A DNA stretch of 64,000 nt from JAGWRI01 sp963728785 (GCA_963728785.1 CAVSKV010000002.1:1-64000); one strand, 5' to 3'. Positions 10,015 through 18,865 are shown, numbered from the stretch's first letter. Program-made: numbers and translations. The notes: generated by a model from the letters alone, not told the origin.

Positions 10015-11080
10015 TCAAAGGTCAAGCGCCCGTACTGATCCAGCGGTGCGAATTGCCGTTTGTACCTGGACCGGACATCCGTTGAAGGATCGTGTTCCAG
10101 GTGGACAAACGTGCATCGAATGAATGCCCGGGTTCCTCGACAAAGCTGTCGTGAGGAGATGTCGGACGTGCTGATCCGTCACGGGAAGGGAGTAACCAAT
10201 GACAACGATTGAGGTTGCTTCCTGCAGGGCTTGGCCCGCCGCCCTCCAAATTTGCGTGTAGGCGGGACCCATATCCGCCTTTCGCCACGTCGGCGGAATG
10301 ATCAGCGGCATACGATTCGGTCCGAAGTCCGCATATTTGGAATAGACATATGCCCTCACGTTCCGCTGCCCGGCATAAGCCCAGTTCGAGGAACCATGCA
10401 GCTTGAGTAGGCGAACGGAGTTCTGGCCGGCCCCTACTCTGCCAACGCCCGTCTTTGCGCTGAAGAGCTTTGCGGCGTAGTCGATTGGACGATCCAGGTG
10501 CCACGCGGCCTGTTCCACGACGGTGTCGTAGTTAGAGCGAGATGATCGTGCACTTTCGGTCAGTGGAACTGATCCGGAACAGCCCGAGCATCAGCGCGAC
10601 GGCATATGTGTAGCTGCTCATTTCCAGCCGCAGTGGCGCCTCTTCACCGTCCAACTCAACCTGATGACTGGCGATGCCAGGACTGGCAAGCAGGCGTGCC
10701 CTGTGGCTGTTCTCGACGTTAATTCGAATCTTCGGAATCGATGCGCCGTCAATATCTGCGGCAACCGTGTGGCAAATTACATGGCGCATGCTCGCCAGAA
10801 GTTCACTGCGAGTGTTCCCAAGCATCGTATCCATTTCGAGCAAACTGAAAAGCACCTCGATGTTGTCTAATTCGAGTGACACATAGTCACTTACCCTCGC
10901 TATATCGTGTCGATAGTCGAGAACATTCTTGTAGTGATGTTCGAGCGTCTCGTCTAACAGCGGCCCGTTCGGATCCTCGTAGTTCTGTCGGACCCGATCC
11001 AAGAAATTCCTGACCACTGGCACGCCTGCTTTAGCAGAAAACCCCGCACCAAGTATGTAGACTGTGTGGTCGCGTTTCAT
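10015..11080 (-). pseudogene. SIR2-like NAD-binding protein, frameshifted
   Basis: From ATG 11080 the product begins MKRDHTVYILGAGFSAKAGV, the glycine-rich NAD site of the SIR2_2 class. The first frame ends CTIISL near 10532. A one-base shift gives the expected continuation ISLNYDTVVEQAAWHLDRPI, then LLKLHGSSNWAY with the catalytic-type His, IPPTWRK and IVVIGYSLPVTDQHVRHLL. A second shift near 10090 probably extends the end past 10015. SIR2-like proteins of this kind usually hydrolyse NAD in abortive-infection systems such as DSR and Thoeris. The start overlaps the stop of an upstream 88-residue ORF as TGATG. Confidence 0.75.
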
Positions 11081-11346
11081 CAATTGGTCCCCGGGCTGTC
11101 GAAGCTGCAGTCGCCTGTGAGTTGTCCGCGCCTGCGCAAGACGAATCGCAACGACCGCCAATGGTTCGGATCACCGGCGGCGGCGTGGCGCTCCGAGAGG
11201 CGCGGTCGGTTTGTGATCGCCAAGGCTTTTCGGCGTCTTGCCAATTGCGCAAGTTGCTCCCTCTGCGGCTGACAGTCGATTAGGTCTACCATCGAGAGTG
11301 GAATCGTAGCGGCATAGCCGCGACCGATCCGTTCTTTCATCCCCAT
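11080..11346 (-). CDS. Hypothetical protein coupled to the SIR2-like gene
   Basis: An 88-residue ORF whose TGA overlaps the ATG of the SIR2-like gene (TGATG), an arrangement typical of translational coupling. The sequence is basic (ERIGRGYAATIPLSMVDLID, then REQLAQLARRRKALAITNRP) with no recognised domain. An in-frame ATG two codons in is an alternative start. It could be a partner or control protein of the SIR2 effector. That rests on position alone, so confidence is modest. Confidence 0.4.
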   Translation of the reverse strand: MGMKERIGRGYAATIPLSMVDLIDCQPQREQLAQLARRRKALAITNRPRLSERHAAAGDPNHWRSLRFVLRRRGQLTGDCSFDSPGTN

Positions 11347-11349
11347 GAG

Positions 11350-11388
11350 CGCCGCATTCCTGCCGACAACCTCGGCTCGGATGCGGCG
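11350..11388. repeat. Perfect 8-bp inverted repeat
   Basis: CGCCGCAT (11350-11357) and ATGCGGCG (11381-11388) are separated by 23 bp that can fold further (CCGA/TCGG). It lies between the divergent 88-residue ORF and the DUF2958 gene and has no T run. It may be an operator or leader hairpin. Confidence 0.4.
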
Positions 11389-11433
11389 TCTCTCATTTCC
11401 TCTCTCGATAGTAGAGACTCACGGAGAACCGCC

Positions 11434-11745
11434 ATGCAGCTCCTAACCACGGAGCTGCGCACGCAGCTCCCCAAGCTCTACGCACAAGAGAACGTCGAAG
11501 ATCCGATCGTCTACGCGAAGTTCTTCACGCCGGACTCAAGCTGGACGTGGTACGTCACCGAAGGTGACGAGGACGATGGCGACTTCCGCTTCTTCGGCTA
11601 CGTCGTCGGCTTCGAAAAGGAGTGGGGGTACTTCGTTCTTTCCGAACTCGAATCCGCGCGTGGCCCTCTTGGTCTCCCAATCGAGCGCGACCTGTACTTC
11701 GAGGCCCAGCCTTTCAGTCAGGTTTCGGCGAAGGAGCGGCTATGA
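11434..11745 (+). CDS. DUF2958 family protein
   Basis: An intact 103-residue protein with the family's pattern: LPKLYAQE near the start, YAKFFTPDSSWTWYVTEGDE, FFGYVVGFEKEWGYFVLSEL and LPIERDLYFE. DUF2958 proteins are small and commonly encoded on plasmids and integrative elements, with no known activity. The stop overlaps the next ATG (ATGA), so it is co-translated with the RadC-like gene. Confidence 0.85.
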   Translation: MQLLTTELRTQLPKLYAQENVEDPIVYAKFFTPDSSWTWYVTEGDEDDGDFRFFGYVVGFEKEWGYFVLSELESARGPLGLPIERDLYFEAQPFSQVSAKERL

Positions 11746-12224
11746 CTTCTCATCTGCAACTGGTGAGGCGTCGCAAGCTCGGTGCTCTTCGCCTCGTTCG
11801 TGAGGACTCCTTCGATGCACCTCAGGATTACCCGAGGGCGACATTCCGTTGCGACTGTCCCCGGACAGTGTTCCAGTTCATGGAACCCTATGCGCAACGC
11901 GAAGAGGCCGAGGTATTCTGGATTCTCGCTCTTGACGCTCAGCATCAGGTCATCTGGAATCGCCCTCTGACGGTGACCAGGGGAATCCTGAACAGTTCGC
12001 TCGTCCATCCGAGAGAAGTCTTTCGGTTGGCGATTCATGCGAACGCCTACGCGGTGATCGCCGTTCACAACCACCCGAGCGGCGATCCGAACCCGAGTCC
12101 CGATGACAAGGCGATTACGGCTCAGCTGGTCGCGGCGGGTCGGCTGCTGGACATCCCGATGGCAGATCATGTGATCGTCGGGTGTGGCCGGTACATCAGT
12201 TTCGCGGAAAGCGGATTACTCTAG
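11742..12224 (+). CDS. RadC-like JAB/MPN-domain protein
   Basis: A 160-residue protein starting at ATG 11742, which overlaps the preceding stop. The C-terminal half has VHPREVFRLAIHANAYAVIA, then HNHPSGDPNPSPDD, the JAMM metal-binding signature (H-x-H...S...D) of the RadC family, and DIPMADHVIVG. RadC-like proteins are frequent on mobile elements, and a role in repair or anti-restriction has been proposed without firm proof. The N-terminal helix-hairpin-helix part of full RadC is absent, so this is a short, element-type version. A strong terminator follows. Confidence 0.85.
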   Translation: MTSHLQLVRRRKLGALRLVREDSFDAPQDYPRATFRCDCPRTVFQFMEPYAQREEAEVFWILALDAQHQVIWNRPLTVTRGILNSSLVHPREVFRLAIHANAYAVIAVHNHPSGDPNPSPDDKAITAQLVAAGRLLDIPMADHVIVGCGRYISFAESGLL

Positions 12225-12250
12225 TTGGTGACGAATGGAGTGAACCCACA

Positions 12251-12279
12251 AGGTCGGCGAGTCATCGCCGGCCTTTTTC
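12251..12279 (+). terminator. Rho-independent terminator after the RadC-like gene
   Basis: AGGTCGGCG (12251-12259) and CGCCGGCCT (12266-12274) form a nine-pair stem with one G-T pair and a six-base loop, followed directly by CTTTTTCTTT. Confidence 0.9.
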
Positions 12280-12372
12280 TTTGCTCGCTCCGTGACTTCT
12301 CGCGGCAGCCTTCCGAGCCGTGCAGAAAGTTCCCTCTGCGAGGGTTAGCTGCTCGGGTGCCACAATGCGCGG

Positions 12373-13621
12373 ATGAAATCGATCACCGGAGACGATGCAG
12401 TTACGTATCTCGGCCGTACAAACACCACCCGCAACGTACGGATATTCGGCATTCGACAGCGCGATCGCCGGAGTCATATTGCAATCATCGGCAAGACCGG
12501 CACCGGCAAGTCCGCACTCTTGCAGAACATCGTGTGCCAAGACATTCTCGCCGAGCGTGGAGGCGCTCTACTCGATCCGCATGGTGATCTCGTCCGAGCG
12601 GTGTTGAGATGCGTTCCGGAATCTCGCCGACAGAACGTCGTCCTCTTCGACGCGGCTGATCCATCCCTTCGCTATCGGTTCAACCCATTCGCCGACATCG
12701 CGCCAAGCCAGCGGCCGCTCGCCGCTGCCGGGCTCGTCGAGGTCTTCAAGAAGATTTGGTCGGACGATTGGGGTCCGCGTCTGGAGCATCTTCTGCGGAA
12801 TGTCGTCTTCACGCTGCTCGAACGGCCCGACTCATCTCTGGCAGATATTCCGCGATTGCTTGCGGATCGCACGTTCCGCTCCGCGATAGTCGCGAACATC
12901 GAAGATCCAGTGGTAAAGGAGTTCTGGACGAACGAGTTTGAAAAGTACTCGCCGGGCTTTCGATCAGTCGTCGTGGCCCCGCTGCAAAACAAGATCGGCG
13001 CTCTCCTCACGGACCCAACGCTCCGTCGCATTCTCACCGAGTCAGGTGAGCGGATCGACCTTCGTCGGATCATGGATGAGGGCAAGCTTCTCCTTGTCAG
13101 TCTCGACAAGGGACGGATCGGGGAAGGACCGGCCGCTACCCTCGGATCGTTTCTCGTTTCGCACATGGCCCTTTCAGCAGTGGCGAGAAGCGACACGCCG
13201 GAATCAGCACGCCGAGACTTCGCCATCGTCCTGGACGAGTTTCAGACATTCACGACGCTCTCGGTTGCGACGATGATGGCCGAGCTTCGGAAGTATCGTG
13301 TGGGGATGGTGCTCGCCAACCAGCACCTGCTCGCAAGTCGATCCCGAGATCCGGGACGCGGTCTTTGGCAACGCTGGCACGATTATGTCGTTTCGCGTGG
13401 GAGGAGCGGACGGGGCGTTTCTCGCCCGAGAGTTCGCGCCCACCTTCTCGGCAGAGGATTTCATCTCGCTTCCGCTCTATCACATTTATATCCGCCTCCT
13501 CATAGACGGGGAGCCCTCGCGGCCCTTTTCGGCGACCACCCTTCCGCCCCCGGTTGATTATGCACGTTATATTAGAGTGTTCTCTCCTTTGACCATGAGG
13601 CACCCATGGCGCAGTCGGTAG
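12373..13621 (+). pseudogene. VirD4/TraG-HerA type ATPase, one frameshift
   Basis: An ATPase of about 415 residues with Walker A AIIGKTGTGKSALLQ (residues 38-52), LLDPHGDLV, Walker B FAIVLDEFQTF near residue 280, and VGMVLANQHL before a one-base shift near 13325. The other frame continues naturally (QVDPEIRDAVFGNAGTIMSF and RVGGADGAFLAREFAP) to a stop at 13621, inside the next gene. This is the conjugative coupling-protein/HerA translocase fold that pumps DNA or protein through a membrane ring. It heads a three-gene unit with a membrane protein and a larger paralogue. Confidence 0.8.
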
Positions 13622-14263
13622 AGGTCATCTCGCACTGGCATCAGTCCGTGGAAGGGCTGAGTACCTCGACCCTTGAGTACTACGCGGCGGTCGAGAAGGC
13701 GCTTCGGGACAAGGAAGTGCCCGATCTGCGGATCGAGCGCATCTCTGTGAATGAACACGGACTCCTTTCTGCCAAGCGCGAGTATCTGCGGGTCAGCTAC
13801 GGCCGCCTTTCCTTCGACATCGGCGGCGCTCCATTCGGCAAGGATTTCTTCTTCTCCTGGTGGCTGGTAAAGCGGACGCCCGGATTCGCCGCTCTTCTGG
13901 GCTGCGCCATCCTCATCGGCGCTCGCGTTCATGCTTCTCGGCTTCGTCGCGACGATGGGGTTCGTGAAGGGCGGGTTCTTCGCACTCGTAGTAGTCGCTA
14001 TTGGATTGGCCGTGGCACGGGGGGTGCTGGGAGACGGGTGGGCGGGAATCGAGGACTCCATTCTCGCCATGCCCGTGATCGGGTTCCTGTACCGGAAGTT
14101 CGTCAGCCCGGTGACGTACTACTCCGAGGACACGCGGTTGATGTTCGAGGACACGATTCACCGGACCGTGATCCAGGTGGTAGAGGGCATTCTCACACTC
14201 AACAAGCTTCCGCAGATACCGGCTGAGAAGTTGAAGCCTCAGTCGCGGAACGCGCTCGGGTAA
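13606..14263 (+). pseudogene. Membrane protein of the ATPase module, one frameshift
   Basis: The first frame encodes a soluble N-terminal domain (VISHWHQSVEGLSTSTLEYY, then VPDLRIERISVNEHG) of about 90 residues and the start of a membrane segment (FAALLGCAILIGA). After a shift near 13915 the sense continues FMLLGFVATMGFVKGGFFAL, LVVVAIGLAVARGVL and a cytosolic tail ending at 14263, about 218 residues with two spans. It starts inside the end of the first ATPase gene and stops one base before the second ATPase ATG, so all three are probably co-translated. No family name is recognised. It may be the membrane anchor of the ATPases. Confidence 0.65.
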
Positions 14264-14264
14264 G

Positions 14265-17012
14265 ATGCACCCCACCGAACTTCTTCGTCTCTTTGACGAG
14301 TGGGAACAACGGACCCGCGGCGTGACCGCGTGGCCGCAGCGCGTGCCGATCGAGCCGGTGTACTCGCCGCTCTTTCCGAAGGAACGGACGCCGCAACCCA
14401 TCCTTGACGACGCGCGCAAGCCCGGACTGCTTGATCGCCTCCGCTGGACAATCCACGAGCCGGCTCCGAGCGGAGTAGCGGAATCCACTGCGCCGCTCGC
14501 GACCGAGATTCAGAGGGAGATTGTCGAGTTCGAGATTCTGCTTCCGGCGGACTTCGTGGTGAAGCCGGGTCCGGCAAGAAACTGGCTCGCATCGCTACGG
14601 CGCCTGACCGAGCCGCTGAGTTTCGAACTGATTGGGCGACCGGATCGAGTCGTGGTGCAAGTCGCCTGCGGCGTCCCGGACTCCGCATCGGTCATTGGCT
14701 CGCTTCGCTCGTATTTCCCGGAAGCGAAAGCCCGGGAGAGCAGGACCTTGTTGCGTCACGAATGGGAGCGAGACGAAGGCTACAGCATCATTCTCGGGCT
14801 CGGTCTCCGAGATCGCGTCTTCAAGGAGCTTCGCGCCGAGGACAAGTTCGACGTTGATCCGCTCGTCGAAATTATTGGAGAGTTGAATGGGCTCGCTGAG
14901 GGTGAACTCGGTCTTGTGCAACTGCTGGTAACACCGGCGAAGGAACCGTGGGGAGAGGAGTTCGAGAACTTTGCATTGAGCATCGACGATGCGGACAAGG
15001 TTCTGCCGCTCGTTCGTTCCAAGTTTTCGGAGCCGCTCTTTGCCGCCGTTCTACGCGTAGCAGCGATTGCACCGGATGAGGATCGCGCCTGGGAAAGGAC
15101 GCGGAACCTGGCCTACGCGGTGTCCGGGGCCATGCGCTCAGAGGCAAACGAACTGACTCGCGCCGAGAGCGGACACTCCTTTCAGACTGAGCTGGAAGAC
15201 GTGCTGGACCGCGCCTCCCATCGGAGCGGCATGCTGCTCTCACTCTCCGAACTTCTGACGCTGCTTCATCCGCCATCCGCTTCGGTGCGGTCTGAGCGTC
15301 TGGTACGACAGGGCCGGCGCACGAAGTCAGCTCCGGCATCGGCCGTTGGACACAGCATGCTTCTCGGCACGAATGAGCATGACGAGGAGACACTCGAAGT
15401 GTCCCTCTCCACGGAAGAACGTCTGCGGCACACCTACATCATCGGAGCCAGCGGTACCGGAAAGAGCACGCTCCTCCTTTCGATGGCGATGCAAGACATC
15501 GAAGCCGGCAATGGTTTTGCTGTCCTGGACCCACATGGCGATCTCATCGAAGACATACTGGCTCGGATTCCGAAGGAACGCGCGGGCGATGTTGTCGTCT
15601 TCGATCCCGCAGACGAAGCCTACCCCGTTGGCTTCAACATTCTTTCGGCACACTCGGAACTCGAACGGACACTGCTATCGTCCGACTTGGTCGCGGTTTT
15701 CAAACGTCTCTCGACGAGTTTCGGAGATCAGATGGTGGCGGTGCTCGGGAACGCCATCCTCGCCTTTCTTGAGAGTACCGAAGGTGGGACACTAATCGAT
15801 CTGCGCCGATTTCTCATCGACAAGAGTTTCCGAGCGCGCTTCCTCGAAACGGTGCAGGACGAACAGGTCGTCTCCTACTGGCAGGAAGAGTTCACACTCC
15901 TGAAGGGTTTGCCGCACGCTCCCATTTTGACTCGTCTCAATATTTTCCTGCGGTCGAAGCTCATTCGGCACATGGTGGCGCAGAAGGAAGATCGTCTCGA
16001 CATGCGCGCCATCATGGATGGAAAAAAGATTCTCCTCGCGAAGCTCTCCCAAGGCGGGATCGGCGAGGAGAACTCGCATCTGCTCGGGTCGCTGATCGTG
16101 GCGAAGATTGCCCAAGCGGCCATGAGCCGGCAGGACGAAGCGGCGGCGAAGCGCGTTCCGTTCTTCCTCTATATCGACGAGTTCCATCATTTCATCACGC
16201 CGTCGCTTGCGGCCATTCTCTCGGGCGCTCGCAAGTACGGACTCGGGCTCACGCTGGCGCATCAAGAGATGCGACAGCTCAAGAGTCGGAGCGAAGAGGT
16301 CGCGAGTGCCGTGCTCGGGAACGCCTATACCCGCGTCGTCTTTCGCGTGGGAGATCAGGACGCAAAGACGCTCGCGGATGGCTTCTCATTTTTTGAGGCG
16401 AAGGATCTTCAGAATCTCGGCATCGGAGAAGCGATCGCGCGGATCGAACGGCCCGATTTCGACTTCAACCTTCGGACGTCTCTGCTTCCGGAAATGTCCG
16501 CAGAGGTTGGTCGCGACCGCCGGAAGGCGGTTGTTGATGCGTCACGCACGAGCTTCGCAACGCCGAAGGAGGAGGTTGAGGCAGAACTGCGGGCGAAGAG
16601 TGTCGCAGAGCATGGCGACGAAGTGAAGGGGCCCCGAACTCCCAAAAGGCCTGTCTCACGAAAGGAAGAATCGTCTGCAGCACCCATCTCCACTCCACCG
16701 GGCGAGCGCCTTCCCGGCCGGGGTGGACCCCAGCACAAGTATCTCCAGTCGCTCGTACGCAAACTGGCCGAAGATCGCGGATTCAAGGTGGCCGTGGAGA
16801 AGCGGGTTCTCGATGGCCACGGCCACATTGACGTCTATCTCGAACGGGACGAACTCTCAATTGGCTGCGAGATTTCGGTCAGTACCGGAGCCGAGCACGA
16901 GGCCCAGAATCTCTCGAAGTGCTTGTCTGCGGGATTCAGCCACGTAGTACTCGTGAGTCAAGATGACCGGACTCTCTCAGAATGCCCGCGAGCTATTGGG
17001 CCAGGTGGATGA
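14265..17012 (+). CDS. Large VirD4/HerA-type ATPase with C-terminal PD-(D/E)XK-like domain
   Basis: A 915-residue ORF. Residues 1-360 are an alpha/beta region without a named motif. Walker A IIGASGTGKSTLLL is near 393-406, followed by VLDPHGDLIEDIL, VVVFDPADEAYPVGFN, Walker B FFLYIDEFHHF near 640, and LTLAHQEMRQL. After a low-complexity linker (720-820) comes KYLQSLVRKLAEDRGFKVAV, then GHIDVYLE and GCEISVST, which resembles the D...ExS core of restriction-type nucleases. The annotated end (ECPRAIGPGG) is probably a frame error. The sense continues in the overlapping frame from 16963 (ARELLGQVDEKRVRFLSPDG). The role is inferred: translocase for DNA or protein of the element. Confidence 0.8.
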   Translation: MHPTELLRLFDEWEQRTRGVTAWPQRVPIEPVYSPLFPKERTPQPILDDARKPGLLDRLRWTIHEPAPSGVAESTAPLATEIQREIVEFEILLPADFVVKPGPARNWLASLRRLTEPLSFELIGRPDRVVVQVACGVPDSASVIGSLRSYFPEAKARESRTLLRHEWERDEGYSIILGLGLRDRVFKELRAEDKFDVDPLVEIIGELNGLAEGELGLVQLLVTPAKEPWGEEFENFALSIDDADKVLPLVRSKFSEPLFAAVLRVAAIAPDEDRAWERTRNLAYAVSGAMRSEANELTRAESGHSFQTELEDVLDRASHRSGMLLSLSELLTLLHPPSASVRSERLVRQGRRTKSAPASAVGHSMLLGTNEHDEETLEVSLSTEERLRHTYIIGASGTGKSTLLLSMAMQDIEAGNGFAVLDPHGDLIEDILARIPKERAGDVVVFDPADEAYPVGFNILSAHSELERTLLSSDLVAVFKRLSTSFGDQMVAVLGNAILAFLESTEGGTLIDLRRFLIDKSFRARFLETVQDEQVVSYWQEEFTLLKGLPHAPILTRLNIFLRSKLIRHMVAQKEDRLDMRAIMDGKKILLAKLSQGGIGEENSHLLGSLIVAKIAQAAMSRQDEAAAKRVPFFLYIDEFHHFITPSLAAILSGARKYGLGLTLAHQEMRQLKSRSEEVASAVLGNAYTRVVFRVGDQDAKTLADGFSFFEAKDLQNLGIGEAIARIERPDFDFNLRTSLLPEMSAEVGRDRRKAVVDASRTSFATPKEEVEAELRAKSVAEHGDEVKGPRTPKRPVSRKEESSAAPISTPPGERLPGRGGPQHKYLQSLVRKLAEDRGFKVAVEKRVLDGHGHIDVYLERDELSIGCEISVSTGAEHEAQNLSKCLSAGFSHVVLVSQDDRTLSECPRAIGPGG

Positions 17013-17364
17013 AAAGCGCGTTCGGTTCCTCTCGCCGGACGGCTTCATCGCCTTTCTGGACGAGTTCGAGACGCCCAAGCCCGCCAAGGAGGCGGACCGT
17101 TCGATAAGGTCGCAAAAGGGCAACCAGGAGCCTCCAACCGACGCCGGGGTGACCCAGCGCCTATTCATCGCCGAAGATGCGGCCACGTATCTCGGACTTG
17201 CTGTTCAGACCCTCGCCAAGCTCCGCTGGAGCGGAGACTCGCCACCGTACTGCAAAGTGGGGCGGCGAGTGCTCTATGATCGCGAGGAGATGGATGCCTG
17301 GATCAGTGAGCGGAAAAGGCGGTCAACGTCCGACATCCCGCGAGAAAGGAAGCCGGAGAAATAG
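16963..17364 (+). CDS. Continuation of the ATPase C-terminus and excisionase-like HTH domain
   Basis: The first 40 codons (NARELLGQVDEKRVRFLSPD, then GFIAFLDEF) look like the natural end of the preceding ATPase's nuclease-like domain, joined by a shift near 16975. The last 60 residues (AEDAATYLGLAVQTLAKLRW, then PPYCKVGRRVLYDREEMDAW) are a MerR/excisionase-type HTH_17 domain with its wing. Either the native protein is one ATPase-nuclease-HTH chain of about 1030 residues, or an HTH gene starts inside this frame. HTH_17 proteins next to a tRNA often act as excisionases of integrative elements. Confidence 0.7.
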   Translation: MTGLSQNARELLGQVDEKRVRFLSPDGFIAFLDEFETPKPAKEADRSIRSQKGNQEPPTDAGVTQRLFIAEDAATYLGLAVQTLAKLRWSGDSPPYCKVGRRVLYDREEMDAWISERKRRSTSDIPRERKPEK

Positions 17365-17403
17365 AGAGCTCGACCTCCCTCCGCGTGATTACTACGTGAT
17401 TAC

Positions 17404-17440
17404 CAAAAACAAAACGCCCCGCATTGCAGTTGCGGGGCGT
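17404..17440 (-). terminator. Rho-independent terminator of tRNA-Pro
   Basis: ACGCCCCGCA (17414-17423) and TGCGGGGCGT (17431-17440) form a perfect ten-pair stem with a seven-base loop. On the minus strand it is followed by TTTTGTTTTTGG. It lies 36 bases after the tRNA 3' end. Confidence 0.9.
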
Positions 17441-17475
17441 TCGTCGTAACTCTATTGCTGCAATAACTTACAAAG

Positions 17476-17549
17476 TCGGGACGGCGGGATTCGAACCCGC
17501 GACCCCCTGAACCCCATTCAGGTGCGCTACCGGACTGCGCTACGTCCCG
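17476..17549 (-). tRNA. tRNA-Pro(GGG)
   Basis: A 74-base cloverleaf on the minus strand. The acceptor CGGGACG (17549-17543) pairs with CGTCCCG (17483-17477) and discriminator A is at 17476. The D-arm is GCGCAGTCCGGTAGCGC, the anticodon stem CCTGA/TCAGG holds loop ATGGGGT with anticodon GGG, and the T-arm is GCGGGTTCGAATCCCGC. CCA is not encoded. The accessory island lies immediately beyond its 3' end, a classical integration target. Confidence 0.97.
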
Positions 17550-17810
17550 TTCGTGGTGCCGAGTGCCCTTGTGCGGCCTTTCCCACGGGCCGCCACCCGG
17601 ATCCTACGGCAGAACGCGTAACCTAACCCACGCGCCCCGCGGCTTCAACTGCGACGTAGCACCGTCCAGCGAAACAAACCGGCGGACGAGACACCCACCG
17701 ACCTTCTCTCGAGCGCCCCGCCCCTCCGGCTTGCCTCCCCATTCCATCCCCACTGGGAGCATCACCTGCACGGAGTAGGACACCGAACCCGACCAAAAAG
17801 TTTCCCGCCA

Positions 17811-18059
17811 TTACACCGCGGTGCGCCGGTGGCCGAATCCTAGCACGTTCTTGATGAGCCAGAACACCAGCATCACGGGCAGCACCACGAAGAGCGCCAG
17901 CTTGAGCAGGCCCACGGCCAGACCGAAGATCACGGCCAGTATGACGAAGGCCACCAGCGCGATCACGGCCATGATGATGAACGGCAGCCCGACCAGGAAA
18001 AGCACCCCGAGCACGACGGCGGCCACGAATCCGATGACGGCGTTGATGAGCGTGAACAT
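17811..18059 (-). CDS. Small hydrophobic membrane protein
   Basis: An 82-residue protein that is almost entirely hydrophobic: VIGFVAAVVLGVLFLVGLPF, FIIMAVIALVAFVILAVIFG and LLKLALFVVLPVMLVFWLIK, then a basic tail GFGHRRTAV. Three membrane spans are likely. No family is recognised. A long C/T tract lies between it and the upstream acetyltransferase gene on the same strand. Confidence 0.6.
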   Translation of the reverse strand: MFTLINAVIGFVAAVVLGVLFLVGLPFIIMAVIALVAFVILAVIFGLAVGLLKLALFVVLPVMLVFWLIKNVLGFGHRRTAV

Positions 18060-18122
18060 CCTTGGAGCCTCATGGTGAGTAGGCAGCCATCCCTACGAGG
18101 CGCCGGCCCCCTGCGTTTCACG

Positions 18123-18146
18123 CCCCCCTCCCCCTCCCCCTCCCCC
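18123..18146 (-). repeat. G-quadruplex-capable G5A repeat
   Basis: The plus strand holds four C runs of 5-6 bases separated by single T residues, so the minus strand reads four G runs of at least five separated by A. It lies in the transcribed direction between the GNAT gene and the small membrane-protein gene. Confidence 0.7.
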
Positions 18147-18169
18147 GCCGGCGCCACGACCCCCGGCCT

Positions 18170-18673
18170 TCAGCCCGAGAATACCGGCTCGTCGCGCCGC
18201 ACCAGGTCCTGCCCGTACCGGCAGAATTCGGCGTCGAGCACGAATCCCGCGGACTCGTACACCCGCCGCGCCACGCGGTTGTCCCGATGCGTGAGCAGCT
18301 CGAGATGAGTGGCCGACGTGCCTCGGGCCATCGTCCGCGCCGCCGCGATGAGCAGGTGCGCCACCCCGCGGCGCCGGGCGTCGGGCACGGTGTAGAGGTC
18401 GTTCAGCACCCACATGCGCGAGAGGCGCAGCGAGGAGTAGGTCGGATACAGCTGCACGAACCCCACCGCGCTGGTGTTCGCCCCCTTTCCCTCGAGCGCC
18501 ACGAAGATCACCGATTCCTTGCGCGCCAGTCGTTCGGCCAGGAACTCCCCCACTCGCTCCCGAGCGTGCACGTGCCGGTAGAAGGCGAGATACGCCACGA
18601 AGAGGTCGGTGAGTGTGTCGAGGTGCGTGCGCGTCGCCCGGAGAACGCGAACGCCGGAGTCGTCTGGGGCCAT
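18170..18673 (-). CDS. GNAT-family N-acetyltransferase
   Basis: Taken from MAPDDSG at 18673, 167 residues. VLRATRTHLDTLTDLFVAYL is the N-terminal strand-helix of GNAT enzymes. MWVLNDLYTVPDARRRGVAH is the acetyl-CoA loop (V-P-D-x-R-R-R-G) and LELLTHRDNRVARRVYESAG closes the fold, followed by a C-terminal strand FVLDAEFCRYGQDLV. It transfers an acetyl group to an unknown amine. The ORF can be extended upstream but the extension does not look like GNAT sequence. Confidence 0.85.
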   Translation of the reverse strand: MAPDDSGVRVLRATRTHLDTLTDLFVAYLAFYRHVHARERVGEFLAERLARKESVIFVALEGKGANTSAVGFVQLYPTYSSLRLSRMWVLNDLYTVPDARRRGVAHLLIAAARTMARGTSATHLELLTHRDNRVARRVYESAGFVLDAEFCRYGQDLVRRDEPVFSG

Positions 18674-18865
18674 ATGTCGCAGTGCCAAGTGGAATTCACG
18701 AACGGCAGGGCCTCGGTCGTCCGACCGCGCCCGCCGCACTATTATAGCGCCGTCAGGAAGCGACCTGCCAACACGCACCGCGCCCCGCCACTGGAAACCC
18801 GATGGCGGGGCGCGTCGTTCCTTCACCTCAAAGCTTCCGGCTGGAAGCCGAAAGCTGCGGTCCCC

